From NCBI GenBank assembly GCA_003439945.1, contig QVRM01006019.1, positions 62,001 through 126,000 of the forward strand: DNA of 64,000 nt, given 5' to 3'. This stretch comes from Dermanyssus gallinae (lineage: Eukaryota > Arthropoda > Arachnida > Mesostigmata > Dermanyssidae). A model generated the notes under the pieces. It was not told the DNA's origin, did no database searches, and worked only from the letters and a program-made list of their open reading frames with translations. A program made the position numbers and the translations under genes. This document shows positions 44,961-58,279 of the stretch, piece after piece (position 1 is the first letter of the stretch; every line of letters begins with the position of its first letter).

Positions 44961-46494
44961 ATTCACAGCACAAAAGATACACAAGACGAAGAGTTGAACT
45001 GCACCAATTCTCAACGTCAGGTATGATCTAGAAAGCACTAATATACACCAACAGAGAACTGCGAGGACACTCCTTACCACTCGAATGTAAACATTCCAAA
45101 AAAAATTAGAGAAGTGCCTATGGAGCACAGGATAAGAAACGTTCTGCAAAACACCGGCAATGTTACACAATGCATGGACGGAACCACTCCTCGACCAGCG
45201 TCATGTTCTTACCCGCTTCTCTGTCTATGGATTCCCTTACAAACTGTGCTATCGCACTAAGTTCCAAAACCACCTAGATGAATGTCGCGGCACATTTTGC
45301 GGCCTCAATTGCACCAAGTATCATCATGAAACATCCAGCCGTCTGGGTGTTGGATAGGTAATATTTTCTAGAGATGTTTATACAGCATATTCTATATATG
45401 TCCAAAATTAACGGAAAGGAATGCCATTTTAGAGACGTAATAGACACGTGTAATGTAATTAACAATACTAAAAGGTGATGTAGTGATAAATAAATTACCT
45501 GCAACTCATCACTTCTAATCTCTTACTGCCAGGTTCCTTTAGACTACCTTCTCGTTTGTGAATTCGTCATACGCTAATTACTTGTTTGCCTTAGGCCGAA
45601 AACGTAGCCACATTCCAGACGGGTTGCCTCATCTTTGTTTCGAACACTGTGACGTCCTTAGAATAGCTTCACGTACATTCAGCTTCTCGAAGTTTCGCAG
45701 AATTGGGCGATGTAAATCGACAGTGTCTGTGTACATTTCGACTTAAAGTGTCTTTTTTTAGAGCTAGGCTAAAATCTCCTTCCGCATAAATGGTTAGCCA
45801 TACTTGTTCAGTCTTTCGCCGTAGCCTGAGGCAAATCCTATCTTTTGAAGCGTTCGTGTTGTCTCAGAGTTGGCACACGCTTAGTCGACGCTATCCTGCT
45901 CCTCTGGGGTTCTGCTGGGGTTTATTCATTGAACCATCTACTATACGCATAATTGTATTAAACATAAAATTCTATCTTCTACTATTTGATTATCAAATAT
46001 TTGGGAGTATGCTTATGCCCTGAGGACTTACATGCTCGTATCAAATACAGTATGGTCAACGTGGTTACTAGACACTGCCCGCGATAACCGATTCTGCGCA
46101 CTGTCCTCGCGTATAGAAAAAAAACATGTGAATTAGCATACACACTTGTACCTTTATTAATGTGTAATGCACATCGGCATAGCTGGAATATATAAATTCG
46201 AAAAGAGGCGGGCTTGCTGTTAACGTTAACAAGCAGCAACTCTGGCTTCACTTTAAAACGCGATCTTTTTTCACATAAATCTGACACAATGAATGCACGC
46301 TTTAATTCAAAGGCATTCGTTTACCAATAAATCAAACAAAAGTTAGGCACCTACCTTGGTATGGCTCTCGTTGGCTATATCTGCTTCTATATTTTATTTG
46401 TAATAGTGAGGACTTTGGAGAAATGGGGGTGCTGCTGCACTGTTCTTTGCTACATTTGTTTTTGCTTGTTTTACTATTAAGTTGCTATTTATGA
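44961..46494. other. Unassigned stretch
   Basis: No recognisable gene or repeat. Frames are under 105 codons and featureless. Confidence 0.45.
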
Positions 46495-47290
46495 TTGATT
46501 TATTGTTCGCAAATACACATGTCACCCTTTTATATCAGAGGCGCTTAGAGCGGCATCATATATATTACCTACGCATCCATATAACCCATGTCTACTTTAA
46601 TACTTACTGAGTATTTGCTTTCCATTATGGCAAGCTCTTCTTTGTAATATCGACCAGGTCATTTCTAACATTTGGTCCTAGAGCCAGGGCCTCTGACAGC
46701 TCTATATCTCTGCTCCCCCTAAGGCTATACATTCGATAATAATATGTTCGATTGACTCATTCTCTAGCCCACATGCTCGACATGCTGTACTTTGCCCCTC
46801 CTTATATTAAGCTCTATGTATTCTTGTATTCAACATCCCTGCCCTGGTATCCCTCAATAGCCCACTCGCTCCTGAATTATCGTATACCCATTCTACCCCG
46901 CCCTTTCCCGTTTTTCCTTTCCATACATAGTTGCCATACTTGATCTGGAGCTTATCGCCAATTTCCATTTGTCTGTATATGACTTGTTTAATTTTAGTTT
47001 CACCATTTTCTCTAATACCCTCGCTCTTGCCCATTGCTGACAATTGTACCCAATCTCCCTACCTGCGAACTGTACTCTGCAATCCCACTTCGTTTTAATC
47101 CTAAGTGCCGGTTTTATTAGCTGCATCAGTTTAACCCATCTTCTGTTTGTGACATTTTCAATCCCACTACTAAATCTAAGCTTACTTTGTACTTTCTTTT
47201 GTATAAATTTTGACATTCCCCCTCCCCCCTCAAGGAATTCCCTGGCGCAATTAAAACGGCAACCCAATGCAAATCTTATCACCTCTATAT
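46495..47290 (-). mobile_element. LINE-B C-terminus and 3' end (minus)
   Basis: The minus strand encodes a basic helix-rich segment (47282-46893). A second frame then gives YDNSGASGLLRDTRAG, followed by CRACGLENESIEHIIIEC (about 46780-46725), a CxxC...HxxxxC knuckle. The 3' UTR ends with aataaatcaatca at 46505-46490. The 3' UTR (46490-46630) is repeated at 50905-51060. Frame breaks are present. Confidence 0.72.
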
Positions 47291-49779
47291 ATACACTCGT
47301 CGTTTATATACATATACGTATTTATTTTATTTATTTAGTTTTATTTTATTACATTTTTGTTGCCACTGGAGGCAATGTCGGTCACGACCTTTTTGGTTTT
47401 TAAAAGCTGTGTGCGGGAAACCTCATGTTTCACCTTTCACATAAATCTGGCTCAATTAATGCACGCCGCGATTTCGGTTTTTCGTTTGCCAATCACAATG
47501 ATCGTGAAATCGTTAGCATACATCCTTAATTAACAAAAAGAGCACAGGAACAGTCAAACGGCGTTAAATCGTGAAGTTCAGTAAATGTTCCGTTACCCAT
47601 CCGGGACACTTCGTCCTAAAATCGATTTGTTCGCCAGCTTTGTGATCTTCTTCCTGTTTATTCACACTTCAATTCTTCAGACAGCCGACCGATAGAGACA
47701 TGAGATAATTAGTCATGACGCCATCTTATCAGAAAAAATGGCGTTAAATGACTGTTCTTGCTTCTTAAAAAAAGCTTCAGAGCCTCAAAGCTTTCGTCGT
47801 GGACTAAGTGTGTCTCAAGCTTTTCTCGGTAACGCCCTCTCCAGCGGGCCTTGTGAGCCTAATGGATAGTGAGTTTTTTTTATCAATGAATATACGCACC
47901 TATATACGAGTAAACGGCAGCCCATGTCGTAAGAGCTTTTTACGCAATGTTTGCCACTAAATATAAGCCAATCTACAAATATACATTTGCAAGGGTTCAA
48001 TCTTGTGTTTTTTTCTCGTTGCCTGACCAGCGCACTTCAATCTTCGTTTGTCACAAGGTGAGTGAGTACTGGTCAGTGTCTGACTGTAAAGATGACTGAA
48101 AATGACTCACTGACCAACTGAAGTTAACTGAAGCCACAAAAGATGCATGCGGACATATCCACGCACGGAATGTATACGGACATAGCCCTGCCGACAAACG
48201 TACACACGTCTAAGCAGGCATTAGACACGCACACACTTAGGTTGCCTGCTGAGAGAGTCGGCGGACCGTAATTGCGATAATGGTGCAGACGTGGTATTCT
48301 GGTGCAGATTGGTTGCAGCTATGCTACGAATCACATATCTAAACCGCCAGAGTAGGAGCGTGTCCGCCGTCCATCCTACGCTCCTAGCGCACGACGAGCA
48401 GTGGGAGTGAGTTCCCTACGCTCCCGACGACGAGTGAGTATCCATCCGTCATCGTTGACGATCATTCTTGACGTCGAGGCAAAAGGAGCTCTGGAAAAGA
48501 GCCGAGATCGATCGATTCCTCCATCCATCCATCGAGCATCCATTCAACGGCAACGGTAACAGCGCCCATTCGACGTACGTGTATAGCAAAATACACTCAA
48601 GAGATAAAGAGGCGCGCAGCAGCAGATACCTGCCTGCCTGTCTAAGTAAACAAGCTATCCTCGGTCGCGTAAAAGAGACTACTACAGATATGGGCAGCTG
48701 GCCAAACTCGCAGATGGCCCTGGCGACTACTGGACACGCAGAGTATGCACCGCTGGAATGGCTAATACGTCCGTCGTGGATACCGAATGAACTAGCCAAT
48801 TGGCCCTCGAAACGAGATTTACTCGCCTGATGGCTGACGTCCTGAGTGGTGACGGTGGATTGGTCGGACCGGGCAGGTGGTTGGTGCCTACGGTCGGTGC
48901 CACCACTGCTTCATCATGGCGATCCTCGTTTTGCTTCCGCTGGCGCCGCCACACATGTCATGTTTAGACGACCTTCAAAGAGATCGTTGAAGGATGACAC
49001 GCACCTGCGTATATATATATATATATATATCTTCCCGAAACGCGAGATTACGCGTATAAGGCATTTCGTCATAAAGACAAAGCTCAATTGTCTCGCCGTC
49101 TGTGTGGCTTGTAGCACCGTCTGGTTGGGACTAGAATTCACTCGCATTGATACCATCCAAATTTGGCTAATGATTTTTAAGTAGTTAACTGCGACAATGC
49201 TAGCCATCCACTGTGGGTGGAAAAATTGAACTGAATATTTTTTTAGTATCAGAGATTGCACCAGGCTGTCACACAAGGTGCACGTAACGGCTCGCCTTGA
49301 ATAACGTGTGGGTTGTAAATTGCCCAGATGCGATACTTTTGTCTATTTACATTGAACGACTGAAGCAAAAATAGGCTCCGTCAGCAAGCATGCTTTTTGA
49401 GCAAAATCGGCATGATACTGCATCATCTTTAAAATTTAATTGGCGAAATTTAGCCACTCTCGATGGTCTGTTGACTCACGCACTTGCATCAGCTAAATCT
49501 TATTGTGATACATCTCTAGATTCTTGATCTAAAATCGTCAGGCTATCAAAGATCCAGCTGTTGGACACGTCGCCGAACCGGACGTTGTTCTATAATGTCG
49601 GCCACAGCAACATTTTCAGCTTAAAGAGCACTGCGTGTTCCATCACTTTTTGCTACGATTAGTTTTGCTTACAAATGACGCCGTTTGCGGACAGGTCAAA
49701 GCTGAGTTTGATAAATTTTAGATAATCTGACTTAAAAAAAGGATATATATTTATATGTCATCTCATACTAGAGGGGATT
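47291..49779. other. Unassigned stretch with a GC-richer island
   Basis: 47291-48240 is featureless. 48240-48960 is GC-richer with a short inverted pair (taggagcgt / acgctccta, 48353-48387) and 110-120-codon frames on both strands that look like mutual shadows. A (TA)10 tract lies at about 49010-49030. Confidence 0.4.
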
Positions 49780-50440
49780 GGAAAGTTCGAAGCACCACAA
49801 ATCAGCTACATAATAGACTACACAATTTTTCGCTATTGGTGGGGCGTTTATTGTTTAAGTTTGGTCCAAAGAAGTGAAAAAACGAAGTTTGGCGATTCTT
49901 AAGGAGCCGGAAATGGAGCTGCATCAAGCTCTGTGTAAAAAAAAAACAAATTATATGTTCTGAAGTAGTAAAAATATTATGAACTGCTCATGGTGATCAC
50001 GCTGTGTCTCGAAACGCTATGTAGACGTGGTACCGTCGACAGAAATTCAAACAGACCAGATCCCACACCAGTTTTTTGACTGTTCGACTACAAGGAAAAT
50101 ATTTTTACGAATTTTTGCCTACTGATTCCACGGTTACTTAGGAATTCTACTGCGAATTTTTAAGAAGATTGCACGAGAACGTCCAACCCAAGAGGCCTGA
50201 ATGCTGTGTCAACTCTTGGGTTCTCTATCACGACAATGAACTGGCACACGCATCGTTACGGATTCCAATTTCTCAATTTATATATTTCCTTAACCTATCT
50301 ATTCGCCGGGCTTCGCGTCACTTTTTCCTGTCTCCACGGATAAAAAAATACAGGGAAAACGTTTCAAGGCAATACAGGAGATTTACAAAGAAATTGCATA
50401 TAGCGCTATATAAATGTATGGTTTTTGCACACCCCGCTTT
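49780..50440 (+). pseudogene. mariner transposase relic 1
   Basis: Scattered frames give EFYCEFLRRLHENVQPKRPE, NSWVLYHDNELAHASLRI (catalytic HDN block) and HFFLSPRIKKY, corresponding to the EYYLEVLRRLRE, HHDNAPAH and DFFLFPRIKK blocks of mariner transposases. There are many stops. Confidence 0.75.
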
Positions 50441-50454
50441 GGGATAACGTTGTG

Positions 50455-50830
50455 AGACAGCTAGAGGCGCGAGTAAAGCATTTTTCGACGTCCGAAGTTC
50501 GATTTTTATCAAATTCCTTTCTCGCACAAAAAATACCATTGACATGACGTTGTACTGTGGGACACTTCGTAGCCTACGCAACTCCTTCAAGATCAAACGG
50601 CCTGGGCTGCCCACGGAGGGAGTGATTCTGCTCTACGATAACGCGCGTTTGCACGTCTCCAGGGTCGCACAAAGTGTGCTGGCCAGGTTCAAGTGAGAGC
50701 AGCCTAAGCACCCGCCCTACAGCCCAGACGTGTCGCCCTGCGACCACTGTCAGTTTGCTCCGCTAAAAAACATCTTCGACACTACGAACTGAAATATACA
50801 TTGGAGGACTGACTCTTGTCACAGCCGCAT
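50455..50830 (+). pseudogene. mariner transposase relic 2
   Basis: TLRSLRNSFKIKRPGLPTEG, then LLYDNARLHVSRVAQSVLARF, one stop, then PPYSPDVSPCDHCQFAPLKN. The second and third catalytic Asp are 34 residues apart, as in DD34D. The subfamily differs from relic 1 and from the intact element at 28.5 kb. A G10 run follows at 50845-50854. Confidence 0.8.
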
Positions 50831-50904
50831 GAATTCTAGTAACAGGGGGGGGGGATAGTTGAGCGCTCAGGCTTCTGGTTATTCCTTTGAAGTAAAGACT
50901 TTAA

Positions 50905-51060
50905 TTATTGATTGATTTATTGTTCTCTTGGTATGTATACCTAAATACACATGTTACTATTTTATATCAGGGGCGCTTAGAGCGGCAGCATATATGTTAC
51001 CTACGCATCCATATAATCCATGTATACTTCAATACCTACTGAGTATTTGCGTTCCATTGG
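50905..51060 (-). repeat. LINE-B 3'-UTR copy (minus)
   Basis: Near-identical to 46490-46630: gattgatttattgttc, aggggcgcttagagcggca, atgttacctacgcatccat and tactgagtatttgc. Confidence 0.85.
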
Positions 51061-51299
51061 GATATTTCCATTATAAATACATATATAGAGGGAGAGACAG
51101 ATAGAGGCAGAACGAGAGAGCGAGAGAGAGATGAAATTCGATAAACGCCCTGGCTTCGTTGGTCTCGAGACTTCTCACCGGTGATGAGATTTAAGTATAT
51201 TATTATGATGATCCCAGAGATCGCAGTGGTCAGGCGTTGGAACGCGCCCACCCATAAAAATGAAGGGTGAAAAATGAAAATTCTTCCCCAAGAGTGAAA

Positions 51300-51515
51300 T
51301 TGTGGGGATGATCAAACTGAACGAAGGTGATGGAGTGACAAACGACTGGTATCCTACAGAATGCCTACAAAAAATGTTCACTGCGCTCACCAGGAAAACT
51401 CCGAAGAGTCTCCTAAACGACGGTTTTTCCATCACGACAACGCATCAGCTCACAGGGCTGAATACACTAACGCTATTAGAAATGCACAAAATTAAGGTTT
51501 CAATAAATGTATGAG
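51300..51515 (+). pseudogene. mariner transposase relic 3
   Basis: A fragment with FFHHDNASAHRAEYTNAI (about 51423-51477), the second catalytic block. Only about 70 codons are recognisable. Confidence 0.65.
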
Positions 51516-53419
51516 AACATTGTGGAAGTCATTCTGAGATCTAATTATTTATTACAATGATAACTGTTAGAACGAAACGAAACAAATATATGTACCCTAA
51601 CATAGAAATTGCAAAACATAATTAAGCTCCTTCGTAAGAAACACCTCCCTCAGGCGCCTTGGGTTGAGGTGCCCTCATGCGATTGCCATTGATATTTTAC
51701 ATTAGATACGCATACTGCTTTAACAGGGAAACCGAGCCGCAACAACTTTCCAATTGCCAACTGTTTACACTCTGTTTTCTGGATATTCGTATATATACTC
51801 ATCACATAAACGCTTGGCGTATGGCTAAATGGGTGCAGGCAGATCGCTCTTGTATTTGAATGAAACTAATATACCCACCCAACTCTCACAATAGTGAGTG
51901 ATTCGCCCATCATGTCATGCATCCGTTTATATATATATATATAGAATATTGCCTACCAGGCTGTAGTTGTAACCCTAAAGCAGCCCCAGGAGTAATAAAA
52001 AAGCAGGTAGACTAAAAACAACGTATTTATTTACATATTATCCACGTATGTAAACAATATAAATTTAACGTGGAGATGAACGGATAAAACGGCAACGACT
52101 TTGGCCCTAACAACAACATTTGCATTAGCAACAGTAGTAAATACAATAAACATCTACAATATTAATGAAGCACAGCAACATAAGCATTAATTATCGAGAG
52201 AAACAGGCAAGCAGAATGGTACTAGATGTTTCTGGCCGAATAGTGCCAATGAACCGCACAAACAAGAGAGGAAGCAAACGCTTTTAATATACTTCAGTTA
52301 TGCCACCACTGGGCAGATATGACATAAGAAATATACCGACCGCAGCTTTGAGTAATCTCAATTTAATAAGTCGTGCAATTATACATGCGATTTCGTAATA
52401 TTATATAGAACCTTTGTGATAACTAAAGCTTAACATGGTAGTCAAATTTACCTGATATCTGGCATTGCAAATATGATTAGAAGGACATAAAAGGGTGGCC
52501 TTCTTTTATGCCTTTCTAGGAAAAATTGTTACTGAAGATTCGCCTGAGGCAAAATATATCATTATAATGCCGCACACTCTATGCAAATAATCTTTGAAGT
52601 CGACGCATTTGATAAATCAGAAATATTTATGAGCTCGAATTACCAGACAATACCCAGTTAACGTATGGCAGGGCAAGAAAAGCTTACGTTTGAGCGTTAG
52701 GTAGTTTTTATGCCGTGTTCTATTGAACAGAAATAGTTCTGGTGCATTTGTGAGAAGCATCCAGTAGCGATTAAGTGATAGTTTATACTTGACAAAACAG
52801 CGACGGATCCTGAGATTGTAACTGTACCCTGGGATGATTAATCATGGATCCTATTCAAATATTTTCCAGTTGTTTTGAAGATTTAGTAAGTAAAATGCGA
52901 CTTCAGGAGTGACTTTCAAACAGCCGCCGCCACTGATAGTCGTCCTTATTAATTTTTTTAAAAAACTGTATTATGCAATAAAACCTATCGTTGCAGATGT
53001 CTTACTGTCACTTTACATCAATCGGTAGCATTAGCTAATTGTTGCTGCAGCCAACGAAAATTGTACTTAAGGGTGCGAAGGTGCGATTCACAAGGAGTTC
53101 TTACCAGAAAGTACAGCATACATAAACCGTACGATAATAACGTAATGACTAGCATTTTTTGTTTCAATGATGATTGAAGAGCCGTTTTTAGCAAGAAAGA
53201 ACTACTGCAAAATACCACCCAGCTCTGAATGCTTTATTGTTCTCTAAATGATAATACAAATTAAGAAATCGTATAACCAACTCGGTCCCAAACATTTGGT
53301 CCGAGCGCACGACACGCGGCAATACAAACAGACCAAACGCATCATAAACGTAGCGCGGATACAGCCTAAGTGTCCGAGAAAGGAACTCTTTAGTACTGTC
53401 TTGGTATCTAACTAACGGT
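51516..53419. other. Unassigned AT-rich stretch
   Basis: Nothing recognisable over 1.9 kb apart from a short TA tract near 51930. It is among the longest featureless intervals here. Confidence 0.5.
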
Positions 53420-53476
53420 ATATATATATATATATATACATATGCATATATATATATGCATATATATATACATATG

Positions 53477-53522
<46 letters not shown>

Positions 53523-53576
53523 TATATATATACATATGCACACATATATATATATATGCATATATATATACATATG

Positions 53577-53618
<42 letters not shown>
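53420..53618. repeat. Higher-order TA array with catatgcacacata units
   Basis: TA repeats interrupted three times by a composite unit (tgcatatatatatacatatg, then cacaca) near 53457, 53519 and 53558, so a roughly 60-bp higher-order period sits on the dinucleotide repeat. The 150-codon Tyr-Ile frames are translation of this repeat. Confidence 0.92.
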
Positions 53619-53619
<1 letters not shown>

Positions 53620-54140
53620 TCGTGTTGCGTCGCTACCGATCAATCAGTTGACCGTTTACAGCCATAAAGCATCGCAAAAAAATTGCGAAAGTCCATCGAA
53701 TGATAAAGGCTTACACAAAGGCCACTGCGGGTTAGGCCTGCGCTGTCCTGTGATGGCCCTATGGCCCTCCGAATCTGTGCGGATACGACGGCGGCGGCGT
53801 TGGATAAGACCCGACGAGGCTTGAGACGACGCTTGAGTGCGCTTTAACAGATTTGAGCTGACAGTTTGCACACCGCGGCAAACCAAGATAAACCAGACTG
53901 CGGGTCTCGTCTTTTTCCCATTGGCACAAAATAGCAAGTGCTATTTTCGTCACTCGCAGCGATGGAATACATGGAATACGATACGCAGGAGTCGCAGACA
54001 GGGAGCGGAATATATATGTAGGTCACAAAAATAGTCTAGAAAAATCAACACAGAGCGGCGGGAAGCAATAACGGAGGGGCACTCGACGTGCTATTATTCA
54101 TTGAGGCTGCTCTGTCGAATCTAGCTACAGTGTATGTAAA

Positions 54141-54145
<5 letters not shown>

Positions 54146-54201
<56 letters not shown>
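54146..54201. repeat. (TA)n microsatellite
   Basis: About 55 bp of TA. The interval 53619-54145 shows no feature. Confidence 0.95.
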
Positions 54202-54204
<3 letters not shown>

Positions 54205-54292
54205 AGTCTGCGCGTGTAGGGAGACGTGTGTCTACACGCACTTGATGCACCCGTTCGCTATTGAAATCAATTTGGCAAGCGTTTCAGGTCAA

Positions 54293-54780
54293 AAACAACT
54301 TTATTTAGTCAACAAAGGGGAATAATTGCGACACTGCAAAGAATACACACATTTGCAGAATGCACAACATAAAGTTTGTTTAATCTGGCAAATTATCGCC
54401 CTAAGCATGTGTGCCATCCGCCACGAAAAACTATTCTTGATTCTCTCTGTCCTTGCAGTTTCGGCAGAAGTTATTGTTTCATTGCTTCGGTGATTATTCA
54501 GGCAAATAATAAAATAGTGCGACGTATTATTTGTTGTCCCAATTTGTTGGTACATTTTAAGATCAACATTTTTGTGCAATTTTGTAATTGTTTGCAAGTC
54601 TAGGATGTTGTTGTCAACATTACAACGTTTTGATGCTGTACGTAAACATTTGGATTGTACATTTTTAATAGCCCCGATGAGTTTTTCCAGATCTGGTCGC
54701 CATACTTTGCAACAATGTGTGTATTTTGGTACAACTAAATTACGATCTACGATATAAATTGGCCACTAAATCCCGCAAAC
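54293..54780 (-). mobile_element. LINE ORF2 C-terminus with 3' end (minus)
   Basis: The minus strand reads CKVWRPDLEKLIGAIKNVQ, then LRTASKRCNVDNNILDLQTI, typical of the thumb/C-terminal region of Jockey/CR1-like ORF2. It has a stop near 54301, directly followed by AATAAAG and T-rich sequence. The upstream RT is missing. Confidence 0.65.
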
Positions 54781-55349
54781 TCAGTCTGAGAAGGGGATTT
54801 TACTCAAATTTACAATTGTGTACCCGGGGATGCCCGACCGCAGCTATACGCAGAGCGATCACTTGTTGTGTCGAGTCAGTTTGTTCAAGTCGTCCCACCA
54901 ATGGACTGATTTTTTGCCAGACACACCCGCGGTTTATTTAGCGTATGTGTCCCGCCTTTTCTTTGAAATTAACCGTACAACCATTATATGGAACTCAGCC
55001 AGGGATCTTGTGTATCGTCCTTTTATATTCGTATGAAATGGCTTATGTCTGAATGCCAGAATGGCTTATATATTATACTTGTAGTTTATGAATTCGCATG
55101 AAATGACTGTACGATCCATGTGAGTACGAATTTATAAACTAATCGATCCTCTTTCACAATCCGTAGCTCGTAAACATCTTGGCAGCTTAGGCACAGTGCA
55201 GGTGCTTGTCTGAGCATCCATGACCTAGGGCGGACGTTTTTTCGCCAGTTTGACTTAGGATTGCTGAGCAGGAAAAGTGCAGCGCTCCTCCTAAACACTA
55301 TTTCGTCAATCATTAGGTAAAACCTGCGTATTCTGTTAAAGTTTTTTGG

Positions 55350-55690
55350 CTCATTCCTCTGCGCCCATAGTAAGCGTATGTGAAGGTGGGCCTTTCCTGC
55401 CCAGGGCCTCGTCCTCTGGGTCGCTTCGCTCGGTTATTGCTGGAGACAGATTTGCATTCTCGGTCAAGGGCCTGCATCCTGATCTAAGGGGCGCGTCGCG
55501 TCGGCTAATATTATCCCGTGTTCTGGGCATAGTTGGCTGCATGTCTGAATTACCCACAGTTATAGCACGAGAGGGACCCCTTCTTACAAGATCGAGCTTT
55601 GCAAGGTTGAATGAAATAGTTCACGCCAGAGCAAACCACCAATCTTCGGCATCTTTCTGTGTTTTCTTCTTAAAAAGAGGCCAGTAACGC
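55350..55690 (-). pseudogene. LINE ORF1 zinc-knuckle fragment (minus)
   Basis: The complement of about 55575-55535 encodes CYNCG, a stop, then FRHAANYAQN, a degenerate CCHC knuckle in which the last Cys is Tyr. The rest of the frame is unrecognised. Flanking sequence (54781-55349, 55691-56219) has no clear assignment. Confidence 0.4.
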
Positions 55691-56219
55691 ATGTGACCCA
55701 CCGTAGTGCTTAGTCAACAACTTCTCGCTTTGTCCCTTCCAGAAAATCCCTGACCATAACCTTCCTTAGTGCAGAAAGATCAGTGGATATATTGGCATCT
55801 TTTTTTTATTTTAGTGCATTAATGAAGCATGCGGACGCATCCTCCGTCGCTTCTGTGACTATAAGCCGCTTCTTCCCGCTAGCATGCCGTTAACCATCGT
55901 CTAAGTGACCTTCAGCCAGTGACCTTTAGGTTGCATTGTGCGGGGCCAATATTACTACATGATGGCTTCAGGGTGTCTGTATAGGAGGGCTTCTTCTGGA
56001 CACGTGTGGATGTAGCGCTCGGTGCTCTTCTGACACCCCTTTGTCATTTGGCAGGTTCTCCTTTTCTGATTCTCCCAGGATGTGACCGTTACGCAGGCGC
56101 TGTGCCACACATTCAAGGAGCTTTCCAGCTCCTTGCCTCACCTTGGCTAGTCATGCAACGTAGGATTGCCCCTGCTACGCGCAGCTCTTCTGCATATTAT
56201 AAGAGCTCATTGGCTTGCT

Positions 56220-56430
56220 CAATTGACTTCTCTATGGGGCAATGCGATATAGGGGCAATGGGAATCTCCTTGGAGTCCTTTGACAGCCAAATCGCCGCCA
56301 GTGCTCGAACAATAGTGCGCCCGTCGTGCGTCTCTGTTGCTCTTTGTTGTGAAGACAAGTTTTCACCGTGTCAGTTATGTGGATAGCTTCGATGTCACGA
56401 TGGGCAACCACGACGTGATCCGCGTGCATT
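56220..56430 (-). pseudogene. LINE-A RT fragment (minus)
   Basis: HADHVVVAHRDIEAIHITDT is a corrupted form of YADDIVVAHHDLGAIKRIT (the second Asp is lost). It is followed by thumb remnants. A dead copy; the 5' part is not visible. 56431-57571 is unassigned apart from a (TA)n tract at 57416-57446. Confidence 0.65.
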
Positions 56431-57414
56431 TTACCAACATTTCTAAACTGACTGCTTGACCCCGTCTAAGTGATCAGGGCAGATAATTTAATTCGATCTT
56501 TCACAAATAATTTTTTTCCCACATCCCGAAAATAAAAAGAAATTTTTTTTCAATGAATTTCTGTTTTTAAAACACCCATCACAAAATACAAGTTTTAAAA
56601 TCACAAGAGAGATGTGCACTCAAAGAAGAGTATGCTGCCAGGTTAGTGGACGCTTAGAGGCGTCGTCAATCTCGCACATCTCAGAATAGAGCAGACGATC
56701 AATACGATGCGTTACTGCCGAATGAGCTTACAAGTTTTTAAGTGCGCCGGAAATTCATTGACAGAAAAGAAGCTTTCTTCTACCACAACAAAGTGCCACC
56801 CCAGAAAAGCCAGTGTGGGTCAGAGGACATAGCCGACAAATGCTGTGTACCCCTCGTGGAAGTTCGTGCACAAACAGTCTATAAACTATGTCTACTATCT
56901 GTCTTGAACAACTACCTAATATAAACGCGGCAATTGTTACATGCAAGACCAGAATTGAGGGGCACTGAGTATATCCAGGTTTCCAACCTCTCATCGGAAC
57001 TTTATTTTTCATTTCGAAGCGAAGCTATTAAACAGTACGGTACTTCTTGGGGCGGGGCGACCTTAAATGATGTATCTGAGCAACCGGTGCACAACCTGAC
57101 ATGATACACACAACGCGTATTATCAGATGTTTATTTTAATATAAATGCTATTTCTAATCAAATACAATATCGGTAAGGTGGTTACATATGCCCAATTGCA
57201 TATATACCTAATTGATTAGTTTACTGATGGCCGTAGGATTATTCGCGTACATTTTACTTTTAATAAGCATACACAGTGTAAAACTCTAACGGTCTTAAAT
57301 CGCAAGAACTTGAAGGCTAGTAAATGTCCTCGTCACGCGAGATTCTGGGGTCTGGGAGGTCTGGGACACTTTGTGTCCAAACGCTCAACTATCTCACGGT
57401 CGTGTGACGTCTAG

Positions 57415-57451
<37 letters not shown>

Positions 57452-57571
57452 CATATGTGGCACAGCATGTATATTACTTTGTAAAACAGTACTTCTACAT
57501 ATGCATTTATCTATATATCTGATGCACCATGTCTTCCATTTCAGGAAAAAATACCTTCGGATAAATACATA

Positions 57572-58131
57572 CAGAGTGTCCAGATTATGTCGTCTAAAAT
57601 TCTGGGGTATAGTCAAGCTCCATGAGAATATCATTTTTGTCAATGGAAAGGGACAGCAGAAATGTTTCGCATAGGAGTGAGATGAAAAATGTTCTAATCT
57701 GTGATTTTAGGTGGGTTTTCCGACATAAGTTTATAAAATGCACGATTGTGAGAGAACGCATTACTCAATTGAAAAGCTAAGCATATTGGGGCATTCCGGA
57801 GTCTGAGATAAAATTCAGCTAGAGCAGAAACTCTACATACTCGTACATGAATATAAGTTTGCGGATTTTTCTTAATATCGCAATAGTTCTTACTCTAGCT
57901 ACGCCAAGGTTCAGACAATGCAGAATTTTCTCCAGAGTGCGCCGCTATGTTCGGTTTTTCATTGAGTAATTATGCATTTTATAATCTTATGTTGGACAGC
58001 CTATCAAAAATCATTAAACATCCATCTTACTTTTATACGAACCATTTCCGCTACTCCTTTCAAACACATATCGCAAAAATTATTTTCTCACCGAGCTTAA
58101 TCACCTTAGAGTTTTAAAGAAGATTAGTCGG

Positions 58132-58134
<3 letters not shown>
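57572..58134. mobile_element. Fold-back element, diverged relative
   Basis: The left end is ta|cagagtgtccag. The left arm contains gacataagtttataaaatgca, whose complement (tgcattttataatcttatg) lies near 57971, and the arms pair with many mismatches over roughly 250 bp. The right terminus merges into a (TA)n tract (58135-58161). The terminal motif resembles that of the 62 kb element (cagggtgt). Confidence 0.7.
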
Positions 58135-58162
<28 letters not shown>

Positions 58163-58279
58163 TACGACTTAAGTGCAGAACAGGACATTTAGCTGCACCG
58201 TTGTGCAGCTGGCGAATTGTTTGTTCCCTAAAGCCCTTTCCTTTGTTCGTGTAGCTCACCAAAAACGTCGTCTGCCATT

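Noticed and set aside
44563..44997. 144-codon plus-strand Val/Gly-rich ORF
   Set aside because: Antisense to the low-complexity N-terminus of the minus-strand gag-like ORF1.
53188..53824. Long Tyr-Ile-rich ORFs on both strands (also at 10-11 kb and 63.2-63.5 kb)
   Set aside because: Direct translations of TA dinucleotide repeats.
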